Assembly (NCBI GenBank): GCA_009702045.1
Contig: WLIV01000004.1
Span: 62,001-126,000, forward strand
From: Actinomycetota bacterium
GTDB taxonomy: Bacteria; Actinomycetota; Acidimicrobiia; Acidimicrobiales; Ilumatobacteraceae
Length of the DNA stretch: 64,000 nt
Reading direction: 5' to 3'
Shown piece by piece: positions 1 through 7,491 of the stretch. The notes beneath the pieces are model-generated. The model did not search any database. It was not told the DNA's origin and was given only the letters and a program-made list of their open reading frames with translations. Numbering within the stretch: the first letter of the stretch is position 1; each line of letters begins with the position of its first letter. Both the position numbers and the translations under genes were made by a program.

Positions 1-34
1 ATCGTCCCTAGCGCGAGGGGGCCACGGGCCGACG

Positions 35-412
35 TCATGCCAAGCCGGCCTGCCGTTGGAAGACGAGGCTGTCCCAATAGTCCGTACGCCGGGCGATCAG
101 GTCGCCGCGCACGAGAAAGCGCATCACTCCGCGAACAGCCACATCGTGGCCGTTCACGTGAGTGTGCAGCGTGTACGCGGCAGCGACCCGGTCGCCATCG
201 GCAATCACGTCCTCGACCTCATACCGAAGCCCGGGCATCGAGGCGAGGAAGTTCGGCACGCGGCTCGCGTACTCGGTCTTTCCCTCGCACCCGGAACCCA
301 GCGCGGCGGTGTGCTCATTGACGAAGTCGTCGGTGACATGTGCCGTCACCAGTTCGGGATTGCCGCTCGCGAAGGAGTCGAGGTACGAGCGGCAGATGTC
401 GGCGGCGCTCAG
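35..412 (-). CDS. SnoaL-like / NTF2-fold protein
   Basis: About 125 residues with the SnoaL/ketosteroid-isomerase-like pattern: an N-terminal helix (ADICRSYLDSFASGNPE), a segment reading VTAHVTDDFVNEH, and a C-terminal sheet ending RTDYWDSLVFQRQ. Members are small cone-shaped enzymes or binding proteins; the substrate cannot be read from sequence. The frame stays open upstream to 523, but that part lies inside the preceding VOC gene and looks like out-of-frame translation. The only sensible start is CTG at 412, whose last bases overlap the VOC stop (CTGA). That would be translational coupling from a rare start codon. It is the third gene of a VOC-VOC-SnoaL operon. The fold is likely; the start is uncertain. 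Confidence 0.7.
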   Translation of the reverse strand: MSAADICRSYLDSFASGNPELVTAHVTDDFVNEHTAALGSGCEGKTEYASRVPNFLASMPGLRYEVEDVIADGDRVAAAYTLHTHVNGHDVAVRGVMRFLVRGDLIARRTDYWDSLVFQRQAGLA

Positions 413-876
413 CCCCAGACCTCTTGGGCCTTCTCGTAGACGCCCTGGTCGAACGAGAACTCGATCATGTTGCCGTCGGGGTCGGTGCAGGCGCAGATGT
501 AGCCGATGGGATCGGGCATCCACTGCGGCTCCCAGACCAGGCAGCCTTGCGCTCTGCCGAGTTCGGCGACGGCATCGACCTCTTCCTTCGTCGGCATCTC
601 GATGCCGATGTGGGCGAAAGGAGCCATGATCGGGATGGGGCCCTTGTTCTGGTCGCGGAAGAAGCTGACGAGTACCAGGATGAACGGCTTGTCGCCGTTG
701 TCGGGGTGCCCGAGCCAGGCGCCGTACCCGTCGGCGTCTTCGCGGCGGTCCAGCAGACGCAGCGGGGTGAACGCTTCGTACCAGGCGATGGTCTTGTCGA
801 TATCCGACGCCGGCAAGGCGATGTGTGTCCAGCGCACCGACGTGGGGCGCACGCGCTCGGATCGTGCGTCACTCAT
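409..876 (-). CDS. VOC-family (glyoxalase/dioxygenase-fold) protein
   Basis: 155 residues. Paired beta-alpha-beta-beta-beta modules are visible. The first opens RWTHIALPASDIDKTIAWYE, with a candidate metal-ligand His at the end of strand one. The second holds FAHIGIEMP and ends DPDGNMIEFSFDQG, whose Glu is the usual last metal ligand. This is the layout of glyoxalase I and type I extradiol dioxygenases. The longer open frame upstream is discarded because ATG 876 overlaps the previous VOC stop by 8 nt. Function is unassigned; the tandem with another VOC gene suggests processing of one small-molecule substrate. Confidence 0.85.
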   Translation of the reverse strand: MSDARSERVRPTSVRWTHIALPASDIDKTIAWYEAFTPLRLLDRREDADGYGAWLGHPDNGDKPFILVLVSFFRDQNKGPIPIMAPFAHIGIEMPTKEEVDAVAELGRAQGCLVWEPQWMPDPIGYICACTDPDGNMIEFSFDQGVYEKAQEVWG

Positions 877-1357
877 GGGTGTAACCGTCCTTGATCTCCG
901 GGTTGTCTCCACCCTTGCTCCACATGATGATGCTGTTGCCCCACGGGTCTTCGAACGCACCGCTGAAGCCGTTGAACTCTTTCCAGTAGTGGTGCCGCCA
1001 CAAGATCTTGGCCCCGTGTCGCTCGGCCCGGTCGAGGATGTCGTCCTCGTTGTCGTGGTCGCCGACCAGCACCCAGAGCCGCATTGCGCGACCGCCCGTC
1101 GACATGTGTCGGGGCTCAACTCCTGCCGGGTCTGGATGCGGACGCATGTTGCCGACATCGCTGAAGCCGAGGTGCAGGTTGCCGACCTCGGAGTCGGTGC
1201 CATCGTCGAGTGGGAAGAAGCCGCCGGGTACTCCGCGGTGGAAGACGCCGGTGGGGCGGCCTTCGACCATCCACCCCATGACCTCTTGGTAGAAGTGGGC
1301 GCACGCCACCACGTCATCAGACGGGAGGTCGACGAAGATCAAAGTGTTCTGACTCAT
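869..1357 (-). CDS. VOC-family protein, first gene of operon
   Basis: 162 residues with a VOC fold: MSQNTLIFVDLPSDDVVACAHFYQEVMGW at the N terminus and AFEDPWGNSIIMWSKGG near the C terminus. The expected metal-ligand positions are poorly kept (Phe/Val in place of the first His, Ile in place of the last Glu), so it may not bind metal in the usual way. A minus-strand TAAGGT lies 6 nt before ATG 1357, which suggests a leaderless mRNA. The FadR-like palindrome at 1384-1396 lies where the -35 element would be. It overlaps the downstream VOC gene by 8 nt. Confidence 0.85.
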   Translation of the reverse strand: MSQNTLIFVDLPSDDVVACAHFYQEVMGWMVEGRPTGVFHRGVPGGFFPLDDGTDSEVGNLHLGFSDVGNMRPHPDPAGVEPRHMSTGGRAMRLWVLVGDHDNEDDILDRAERHGAKILWRHHYWKEFNGFSGAFEDPWGNSIIMWSKGGDNPEIKDGYTHE

Positions 1358-1363
1358 GTTGCA

Positions 1364-1369
1364 ACCTTA
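1364..1369 (-). promoter_or_regulatory. -10 element (TAAGGT) of the VOC operon
   Basis: The hexamer TAAGGT on the minus strand sits 6 nt before ATG 1357. This would put the transcription start at or next to the start codon. Confidence 0.5.
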
Positions 1370-1383
1370 GCAAGCTTGGACTG

Positions 1384-1396
1384 ATGGTCTGACCAT
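1384..1396. promoter_or_regulatory. FadR-like palindromic operator
   Basis: ATGGTC-T-GACCAT is a perfect 13-bp inverted repeat. Its core TGGTCNGACCA equals the central consensus known for FadR-type GntR operators. It overlaps the expected -35 region of the VOC operon. A second palindrome, CCATTCG-AG-CGAATGG (1393-1408), overlaps its right arm. No GntR gene is in the window, so the regulator is unidentified. Confidence 0.5.
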
Positions 1397-1446
1397 TCGA
1401 GCGAATGGGTTACAGTTCCGGTATGCGATCGCTGTGTACTGCGAAC

Positions 1447-2793
1447 TCAGCCTCGCGCGCGCAGCAGGTGGTCGCGCCGCTCGAGCGCCTCTGCGCGCAG
1501 ACTGTTCACATCGACGGTGATGCACTCACGGTCACGAAGCACGTGCCGGCCGGCCACGACGACGTCTCGTACCGACCTTCCGTCGGACGCCCACACCAAC
1601 TGGCGCACCGCGTCGGTGCTGCGTGGCAGGAACTGAGGCCCGCTCGTGTCGTGCACCACCAGGTCGGCTTGTTTGCCGATCTCCAGCGAGCCGATGAGGT
1701 TGCCTTTGCCGATGGCTTCTGCTCCGCCTCTGGTCGCGAGGGCAAGGGCGTCGTGAGCCGTCATCGAGAACGCATCCATGCTCATATCGCGGGCAAGGCC
1801 GACGAACAGCGAGGCGGCGCGCAGAATGTCGACGGCATCTCCGGCGTTCTCGGCGTCACAGCCGAGTGCCAGGCGTGCGCCGCGGTGGAACAACGTCGGA
1901 TGGCAGCCGGCAGTGAAACCCTGTGCCAGCCGCAGGTAGGCCCATGGGCAACTGGCGACGGCGGTCTTTGTCTCCAGCACGCACTCGACTTCCTGCTCGT
2001 CGAGGTGCACGGCGTGCGCCAGCAGCACATGTGGACCGAGCGCTCCCAGTTCGTGGAAGTGCACGACTGGCCGTCGGCCCGTTCGCTCCAGGTACAGCCC
2101 GGCATCGCCTCGGTGCGGCGAGATGTGGAATGTGAGGCCGGTCTGTCGGCTTCGTGCCAACTCGCTGGCTCCCACCAGCAGGTCGTCGCTCATCAGATCG
2201 TGTCCCACGAGGGTCACCCAGGCCTCGACCAAGCCTCCTGTGGGGTGACGGTCGAGCATCTCCGCCTGCAGTGCGAGCACCTCATCGGTGGGAGCGCCGA
2301 AGGGAACGCCCTCGACATCCCATCCCCAGCGGCCGACGGTGCCGCGGATACCTGCGTGCAGCATGCCCATGGCGACGCGGTCGGGGTTGGCCACCGTGCC
2401 GGCCTCGATGGTGCACGTGATGCCGTTGGTGAGGGCCTCCACCGCTGCCAGCGTTGCCGACAACTCATCGTCGTCCGGGGTGTGCGCGCTGTGCACCGGT
2501 ACGGCCCAACCGAAGATCGCTTCCTGCGAATCGATCGCATCGGGGATGCACGAGTGGACCAACCGGTCTCCGGTCATGTGTTGATGCGCGTTGATGTAGC
2601 CGGGGGTCACGATGGCGTCGTCGTTGCCGATCACGGTTGCGTCGGGGTGCAGCGCCCGCAGATCAGCCCAGGTGCCGACTGCGGTGATCAGCGAACCTTC
2701 GATGCGCACTGCGCCGTTCGACACCACGGTGTCGTGCGAATCCATCGTCACCACGTCGCTTCCGCGAACCAGAATCACTCCAACGTCGTCCAT
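1447..2793 (-). CDS. Amidohydrolase-family protein (TRZ/ATZ, cytosine-deaminase-like)
   Basis: 448 residues, usual for metal-dependent deaminases/chlorohydrolases. A small beta-sandwich precedes a TIM barrel. Near residue 70, GYINAHQHM carries the HxH metal pair. HISPH, LLAHAVHL and LGCDAENAGDAVD supply the later His and Asp ligands. The C-terminal GSLEIGKQADLVV returns to the sandwich, as in SsnA/AtzB-like enzymes. The product would come from hydrolytic deamination or C-N cleavage of a heterocycle; the substrate is unknown. Its start lies only 17 bp from the divergent Rieske oxygenase start, which suggests joint control. Confidence 0.88.
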   Translation of the reverse strand: MDDVGVILVRGSDVVTMDSHDTVVSNGAVRIEGSLITAVGTWADLRALHPDATVIGNDDAIVTPGYINAHQHMTGDRLVHSCIPDAIDSQEAIFGWAVPVHSAHTPDDDELSATLAAVEALTNGITCTIEAGTVANPDRVAMGMLHAGIRGTVGRWGWDVEGVPFGAPTDEVLALQAEMLDRHPTGGLVEAWVTLVGHDLMSDDLLVGASELARSRQTGLTFHISPHRGDAGLYLERTGRRPVVHFHELGALGPHVLLAHAVHLDEQEVECVLETKTAVASCPWAYLRLAQGFTAGCHPTLFHRGARLALGCDAENAGDAVDILRAASLFVGLARDMSMDAFSMTAHDALALATRGGAEAIGKGNLIGSLEIGKQADLVVHDTSGPQFLPRSTDAVRQLVWASDGRSVRDVVVAGRHVLRDRECITVDVNSLRAEALERRDHLLRARG

Positions 2794-2810
2794 TTCGCAA
2801 AGGTTGCCAC

Positions 2811-3839
2811 ATGACCAACTCCACCACGCTCCCCACCTCGCCAGTCACTGCAGTGCTGTGCGGAAACCCTGCATTTCGTGATGCGTGGTATCCGGTCGCC
2901 CGCTCGATCGAACTCAGCGTCGACCGCCCTCACGCGGCCATGCTGCTCGGCACGAAGATCGTGCTCTACCGCGTCGACGGCACGGCCATTGCCGCTCCGG
3001 ACCGTTGCCCGCACCGCGAGGCGCCGCTCTCGAAAGGGTCCATCGAGGACGGCTGTCTGGTGTGCCCGTACCACGGGTGGAAGTTCGGGAGCGGTGGACG
3101 CTGTGTGAACGTGCCGTCGTCGGGCGACCACGTGCCGCCGCCGCCGCGTGCGCACCTCTCCACGCTGCTCTGCGAGGAGCGGTACGGCTTGGTGTGGGTG
3201 TCGCTCGGTACTCCGCGCCAGGGGATTCCGGTGATCCCGCACGATGCTGATCCTTCGTTCCGGCGCATCACCAATCCGACTGAGCTGTGGCATACGTCGG
3301 CGACCCGCATGGTCGACAACTTTCTCGATATCACTCACTTCCCGTTCGTGCACACCGGCACGTTCGGCAAGGGGCAGGACACGAGAGCGCCGAGCGTCGA
3401 GCTGCAGTCGCTGGACAACGACTGGTTCGGTTACGCCTACGACGTGAAGGCCAACAACGACACCGCCGGTGGATCGTTGGCAACTGGCGAGACAGCAGCT
3501 GTCGTGGAACGCTCGATGACCTCCGGCTTTCAGCTGCCGCTGGCGTGCCGCAGCACGATCCGCTACCAGAGCGGGCTCGAGCACATTCTGTTGTTGATGT
3601 CCACTCCAATCGACGATGTGACGTCCTACTTCTCGTTCGTGATCTGGCGGAACGACGACTTCTCGGTCTCGGCCGAGGAGATCGTGCGCTTCGACCACGC
3701 GATCGGTGCTGAGGACAAGAGAATGCTGGAACAGTTCGACGGTGTCTTGCCGCTCGACCAGACCACGTTGGTGAGCGTGCAAGCTGACAAGTGCAATGTG
3801 GAATGGCGTCGTCGCCTTGTTGAGGCGATGCGCGGCTGA
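2811..3839 (+). CDS. Rieske non-heme iron oxygenase, alpha subunit
   Basis: 342 residues, the length of single-subunit vanillate-demethylase/PaO-type oxygenases. The Rieske [2Fe-2S] ligands are Cys66, His68, Cys85 and His88. The mononuclear iron motif follows as N170...D173-x2-H176-x4-H181, where Asp173 would bridge electrons between subunits. Such enzymes O- or N-demethylate or hydroxylate ring compounds and need a separate reductase, which is not in this window. ATG 2811 has AAAGG about 9 nt upstream. It is divergent from the amidohydrolase and followed by a TetR gene. Confidence 0.92.
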   Translation: MTNSTTLPTSPVTAVLCGNPAFRDAWYPVARSIELSVDRPHAAMLLGTKIVLYRVDGTAIAAPDRCPHREAPLSKGSIEDGCLVCPYHGWKFGSGGRCVNVPSSGDHVPPPPRAHLSTLLCEERYGLVWVSLGTPRQGIPVIPHDADPSFRRITNPTELWHTSATRMVDNFLDITHFPFVHTGTFGKGQDTRAPSVELQSLDNDWFGYAYDVKANNDTAGGSLATGETAAVVERSMTSGFQLPLACRSTIRYQSGLEHILLLMSTPIDDVTSYFSFVIWRNDDFSVSAEEIVRFDHAIGAEDKRMLEQFDGVLPLDQTTLVSVQADKCNVEWRRRLVEAMRG

Positions 3840-3871
3840 CGAGTACTCGCCGTGGCTCGCCGCGACCGGGC

Positions 3872-3877
3872 TACCGT
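3872..3877 (+). promoter_or_regulatory. -10 element (TACCGT) of the TetR gene
   Basis: TACCGT lies 7 nt before ATG 3885, consistent with a leaderless transcript. It favours 3885 over the upstream GTG at 3852. Confidence 0.45.
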
Positions 3878-3884
3878 TGGCGCG

Positions 3885-4520
3885 ATGTCAGTGGCGGCGC
3901 ACAGCGGAATCCCCTCCCCGGTCACGGGCGAGGAGCGCGCGCGCTCGGAACGCGACCTGTTGCTGCGTGCAGCGTTCCGCCTGGTCGGGCGCGCCCACGA
4001 CGGACCAGTGTCGGTACAGCAGATACTCGACACCGCCGAGTTGTCGACGAGAGCGTTCTACCGACACTTTCGAAGCAAGGACGAGCTGATCATCACCATG
4101 TGTCGGTCGGCAGCAGATCGCATGGTGGTGGAGATGACGGCGGTCATCGAACGGTCTCCGTCCACTGCCGCAGCGTTGCGGGCGCTCATCCGCGACCAGC
4201 TTGCCGTGGTCTACGACCCGAAGCGGGCCCGGCAGACCTCGGTGCTTGCGTCGCCCGAAGCTCGCGCTGCGGCCGGCTTCGACCAGGCCAAGGAGGACGC
4301 GGCAGCGGTTCGCCGACAGCTCGTGGCCGGAGTGATCGCTCGCGGTCATGAGGAGGGAGTGTTCCCGTACGCGGAGAACGCAGTGGAAGCGGCGCGCGCC
4401 GTCAACGGTGTGGTCATGGCGGTCATTGAGGCCCGCATCGCCGGCCACGACGTGCCCACCTGGGAGGACGCGACCGAGCACACGGCCGATCTCTTCCTTC
4501 GGGCGTTTGGCGCGAGCTGA
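3885..4520 (+). CDS. TetR-family transcriptional regulator
   Basis: 211 residues. The N-terminal helix-turn-helix is typical: ARSERDLLLRAAFRLVG, then VSVQQILDTAELSTRAFYRHFRSKDEL. A helical ligand-binding domain follows, with conserved LASPEARAAAGF and a C-terminal GHDVPTWEDATEHTADLFLRAF. Family members usually repress nearby or own genes and release DNA on ligand binding. A perfect 15-bp palindrome lies just downstream, before the thiolase operon, and is the likely target. ATG 3885 is chosen over GTG 3852 because a TACCGT element sits 7 nt before it. Confidence 0.9.
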   Translation: MSVAAHSGIPSPVTGEERARSERDLLLRAAFRLVGRAHDGPVSVQQILDTAELSTRAFYRHFRSKDELIITMCRSAADRMVVEMTAVIERSPSTAAALRALIRDQLAVVYDPKRARQTSVLASPEARAAAGFDQAKEDAAAVRRQLVAGVIARGHEEGVFPYAENAVEAARAVNGVVMAVIEARIAGHDVPTWEDATEHTADLFLRAFGAS

Positions 4521-4546
4521 TCCATCGTGTGGCCAGGTCCACAACT

Positions 4547-4561
4547 GAAAACAGTGTTTTC
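4547..4561. promoter_or_regulatory. Palindromic operator between tetR and thiolase operon
   Basis: GAAAACA-G-TGTTTTC is a perfect inverted repeat. It lies 27 bp after the TetR stop and about 80 bp before the thiolase start, upstream of a TACGGT -10 candidate at 4582-4587. Position and symmetry fit the site of the adjacent TetR protein; the pairing is inferred. Confidence 0.55.
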
Positions 4562-4581
4562 GTAGGTGTCGGAACGCGTGC

Positions 4582-4587
4582 TACGGT
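4582..4587 (+). promoter_or_regulatory. -10 element (TACGGT) of the thiolase operon
   Basis: TACGGT lies downstream of the palindrome. The mRNA would carry a leader of about 45 nt with GAGAGAGG before ATG 4641. Confidence 0.4.
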
Positions 4588-4640
4588 CGCCGCACGAACT
4601 GCGTTCGGCTCTGTGGGGAGCCTGAGCGAGAGAGGTAGCA

Positions 4641-5864
4641 ATGACCATCAAGGACAAGGCGGCGATCGTCGGCGTCGGCGCCACGCCGTATTTCAAGCGT
4701 GGTCAGTCGTACCCCGAGAGCGAGTTGTCGATGGCGTGCAGCGCCATCTTGATGGCGCTCGAGGACGCGGGTCTGACGATCAAGGATCTGGACGGCTTCT
4801 CGATCTATTCCAGTTCGTGCGACCCTGCCACCGTCGGTGCCGAGCTGGGAGTTCCCGAGATCCGCTGGGCCACCTCCACCACCTCGGGCGGCGGCGGCTG
4901 CGCCGGCGCGCTCGGTGTCGCCGCGGCGGCGATCGACGGTGGCATGGCCACCACGGTGGTCACGCTGATGACGCTGCAACAGCTCAACAAGCGACTCGGC
5001 GGTTCAGCGGTGGGCGGCATGTTGCAGTACGCGATGATGTCCGACGCTGGTGGCAGCCCCTACGGCGGTAGCGGCATCTCGCCGTCGGTCGCCTTCACCG
5101 CCAACAACGGCATGCTCTCGCCTGGCCACAGCTTTGCCCAGCTCACCTCACGCCACATGCACCTCTACGGCACCAAGCGCGAGCACTTCGCCGAGGTGTG
5201 CATGAGCACTCGCGACAACGCGATCAAGCGCCCGACGGCGTTGCGCACCGAGCCGCTGACGCTGGAGGACTACTTCAACGCTCGCATGATCAGCGACCCG
5301 CTGTGCCTGTTCGATTACACGATGGAGAGCGACGGTGCGGTCGCGGTCATCACCACCTCGGCGGAACGGGCGAAGGATCTCAAGCAGCCGCCGGTGTTGA
5401 TCATGGCGTCGGCGCATGGCGCCAGCGGCCGCTGGGGCCCGGCGTTGTTCAAGTACTTCCAGATCCCCAACGACGAGTTTCCCTCGTCGGGTCACCGTCC
5501 GGTGGCGAAGCGGATCTACGAGATGGCCGGTATCACCGCCGCCGACGTGGATGTGGCGTTGCTGTACGACCACTTCTCGCCGATGGTCATCATGCAGCTC
5601 GAGGACTATGGCTTCTGCCCGATCGGTGAAGGCGGCCCGTTCGTCGGCGACGGCAATATCCGTTACGGCACCGGCTCGATCCCGGTGAACACTCACGGTG
5701 GCAACCTGTCCGAGGCGTACATCATCGGGATGACCCACGTTCGTGAAGCGGTGGAGCAGATCCGCGGAACGGCGATCAATCAAGTGGAGGGCGCGGAGAT
5801 CGCGCTCGTCACAGGCGGCCCAGCCGGTTCGCCTGTGTCCGGCACTCTGTTGCGAAAGGCCTGA
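4641..5864 (+). CDS. Thiolase-superfamily protein, Ltp2-like aldolase candidate
   Basis: 407 residues of the SCP2-thiolase/lipid-transfer type. The usual nucleophilic Cys region reads TSGGGGCAGALGVAAAA. The C-terminal half has Y309-DHFSPM and H352-GG. The YD-F and HGG motifs are shared with Ltp2-type retro-aldolases, which cleave side-chain acyl-CoA in steroid breakdown and work with a DUF35 partner. The next gene is DUF35 and starts 1 nt after this stop, which supports that pairing. A true thiolase or a degenerate lipid-transfer protein is also possible. GAGAGAGG is the ribosome site. Confidence 0.82.
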   Translation: MTIKDKAAIVGVGATPYFKRGQSYPESELSMACSAILMALEDAGLTIKDLDGFSIYSSSCDPATVGAELGVPEIRWATSTTSGGGGCAGALGVAAAAIDGGMATTVVTLMTLQQLNKRLGGSAVGGMLQYAMMSDAGGSPYGGSGISPSVAFTANNGMLSPGHSFAQLTSRHMHLYGTKREHFAEVCMSTRDNAIKRPTALRTEPLTLEDYFNARMISDPLCLFDYTMESDGAVAVITTSAERAKDLKQPPVLIMASAHGASGRWGPALFKYFQIPNDEFPSSGHRPVAKRIYEMAGITAADVDVALLYDHFSPMVIMQLEDYGFCPIGEGGPFVGDGNIRYGTGSIPVNTHGGNLSEAYIIGMTHVREAVEQIRGTAINQVEGAEIALVTGGPAGSPVSGTLLRKA

Positions 5865-5865
5865 A

Positions 5866-6324
5866 ATGTCTGTCGAATTCGGTGAGTTGAAGAAGGGTGT
5901 CTTTCCCACGATCTTGTTCGAGACGCACTCCGATGCGTCGACCGAGCCGTTCTGGGAAGCCGCTCGTGAGGACAAGCTGGTCGCCCCGAAGTGCTCGAAC
6001 TGTGGCACATTCCGCCTGCCGCCCTCGCCCTACTGTTTCGAGTGCCAGACCCGTGGTGTGGAGTGGGTGCAACTGCCCGGCACCGGAACCATCCATTCCT
6101 TCACCGTGGTGCGCCACCCGCTGCACCCCGGTCTCGCGGAGTGCTGCCCGTATGTGTCGGGTTCAGTCGAGCTGGATGGCACCCAGGGTGCCGGAGCTCG
6201 CATGTTGGTGAACATCATCGACGTCGACCCCGATGCAGTACGGATCGGCGACCGTGTCGAGATCATCTTCGAACACGTCAACGACGAGATGTCTACCCCC
6301 CGTTTCCGACCGATTTCCAAGTAA
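5866..6324 (+). CDS. DUF35 OB-fold/zinc-ribbon protein, partner of the thiolase
   Basis: 152 residues. An N-terminal helix (STEPFWEAAREDKLVAPKC) leads into a rubredoxin-like zinc ribbon with Cys43, Cys46, Cys57 and Cys60. The OB fold follows (GTGTIHSFTVVRHPLHPG ... RIGDRVEIIFE). Such proteins form tight complexes with thiolase-like enzymes and complete their acyl-CoA tunnels. ATG 5866 comes 1 nt after the thiolase stop, so the two are surely co-translated. The open frame starting further upstream lies inside the thiolase gene. Confidence 0.92.
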   Translation: MSVEFGELKKGVFPTILFETHSDASTEPFWEAAREDKLVAPKCSNCGTFRLPPSPYCFECQTRGVEWVQLPGTGTIHSFTVVRHPLHPGLAECCPYVSGSVELDGTQGAGARMLVNIIDVDPDAVRIGDRVEIIFEHVNDEMSTPRFRPISK

Positions 6325-6352
6325 CGCTCGACACCACTCGTAAGGATTCACG

Positions 6353-7483
6353 ATGAAGATCTGGGCCAACTCCGGCGACTCACACCTCGTCGAGCCGGAC
6401 GACTTGTTCACCACCAGCCTCCCGGCCGAACTCGCGGACCGTATGCCGCGCAGCGTCAAGGATGACGATGGCACGCATGAGACGCTGTACATCGACGGGC
6501 AGGAAATCCGTCGCCGTATGCCTCGTGGCGCGGCCGCACTCAAGGACGATCAGGGGCTCACGGTCTACGAACGAGCACCTGGTGCGAACGACATGGTCCA
6601 GCGTCTGTTCGACCTCGACGGTGAGGGAATCTGGGCCGAACTCGTCTTTCCGTCGATCGGTATCTGGATGTCGTCGATCCAAGACCCGAAGCTGCTCTCC
6701 GCTGGTTGCGCAGCGATCAACGATTGGGCGATCGAGTACCAGCGCTATTCGGAGCGCTACGTATGTACCGCCACCATCCCACTGCTCGACGCCGAGCACG
6801 GGGTCGCCGAGGTGCACCGTGCGGCTGGCATGGGGTTCAAAGCGGCGTATCTCTCGGTGACTCCCGGCCTCGGCGCGCCGGAGTGGAACTACGACATCTG
6901 GGAACCGCTGTGGGCGGCGCTGGAGGAGACCGGTCTGGTCATCGCGTTCCACATCGGAACCGAAGCGCATGATGCGTCCACGATGCATGGCGCCTACTTC
7001 CGTGGGCCCGGCGGTGCGCTGATCAACTACATGGAGACCACCTATGGGGGGCAGCGGGCCATCACCAAGATGATCTCGTCGGGTGTGTTCGACCGTCACC
7101 CGGCGCTCAAGGCAATGGTGTCCGAAGGTGGCGCCACGTGGGGGCCGTTCGTCGCCGACCGACTCGACGAGGCCTACCGTCAGCACTCGTCGATGGTACG
7201 CCCGCAACTGCGCCGGTTGCCCAGTGAGTACCTCTACGAGAACGTCTACGCCTCGTTCCAGCACGATCGCTCAGCGGTGCAGGCGATGACCGCGATGGGC
7301 TGGCGCAATGTGTGTTGGGGCAGTGATTACCCGCACATCGAGGGCACGTTCGGTCACACTCAGAAGACGCTGCACGAGTTGTTCGATGGTGTCGACGAAG
7401 CGTCGGTACGACGTATGACCGTGGGTACGTTCGAAGAACTGTTCCCGCACGTGCCGGCGGCCCCGGTCAACGGCACCGAGTAG
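6353..7483 (+). CDS. Amidohydrolase-2 family protein
   Basis: 376 residues with a TIM barrel of the aminocarboxymuconate-semialdehyde-decarboxylase type. NSGDSHLVEPDDLF supplies the N-terminal metal site; VIAFHIGTEA and GSDYPHIEGTF give the later His and Asp. The family decarboxylates or hydrolyses ring or acyl substrates, and many actinobacterial members sit beside acyl-CoA genes, as here. The start is 28 nt after the DUF35 gene, with AAGGA about 7 nt before ATG. It is the third gene of the probable TetR-controlled operon. The substrate is unknown. Confidence 0.88.
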   Translation: MKIWANSGDSHLVEPDDLFTTSLPAELADRMPRSVKDDDGTHETLYIDGQEIRRRMPRGAAALKDDQGLTVYERAPGANDMVQRLFDLDGEGIWAELVFPSIGIWMSSIQDPKLLSAGCAAINDWAIEYQRYSERYVCTATIPLLDAEHGVAEVHRAAGMGFKAAYLSVTPGLGAPEWNYDIWEPLWAALEETGLVIAFHIGTEAHDASTMHGAYFRGPGGALINYMETTYGGQRAITKMISSGVFDRHPALKAMVSEGGATWGPFVADRLDEAYRQHSSMVRPQLRRLPSEYLYENVYASFQHDRSAVQAMTAMGWRNVCWGSDYPHIEGTFGHTQKTLHELFDGVDEASVRRMTVGTFEELFPHVPAAPVNGTE

Positions 7484-7491
7484 TCAGCCGC

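Noticed and set aside
1405-2814. Long plus-strand frame (469 codons) opposite the amidohydrolase
   Set aside because: It is the complement of a recognised enzyme with clear motifs. Its own translation is rich in His/Val/Gly/Gln with no family pattern, as expected for antisense GC-rich sequence.
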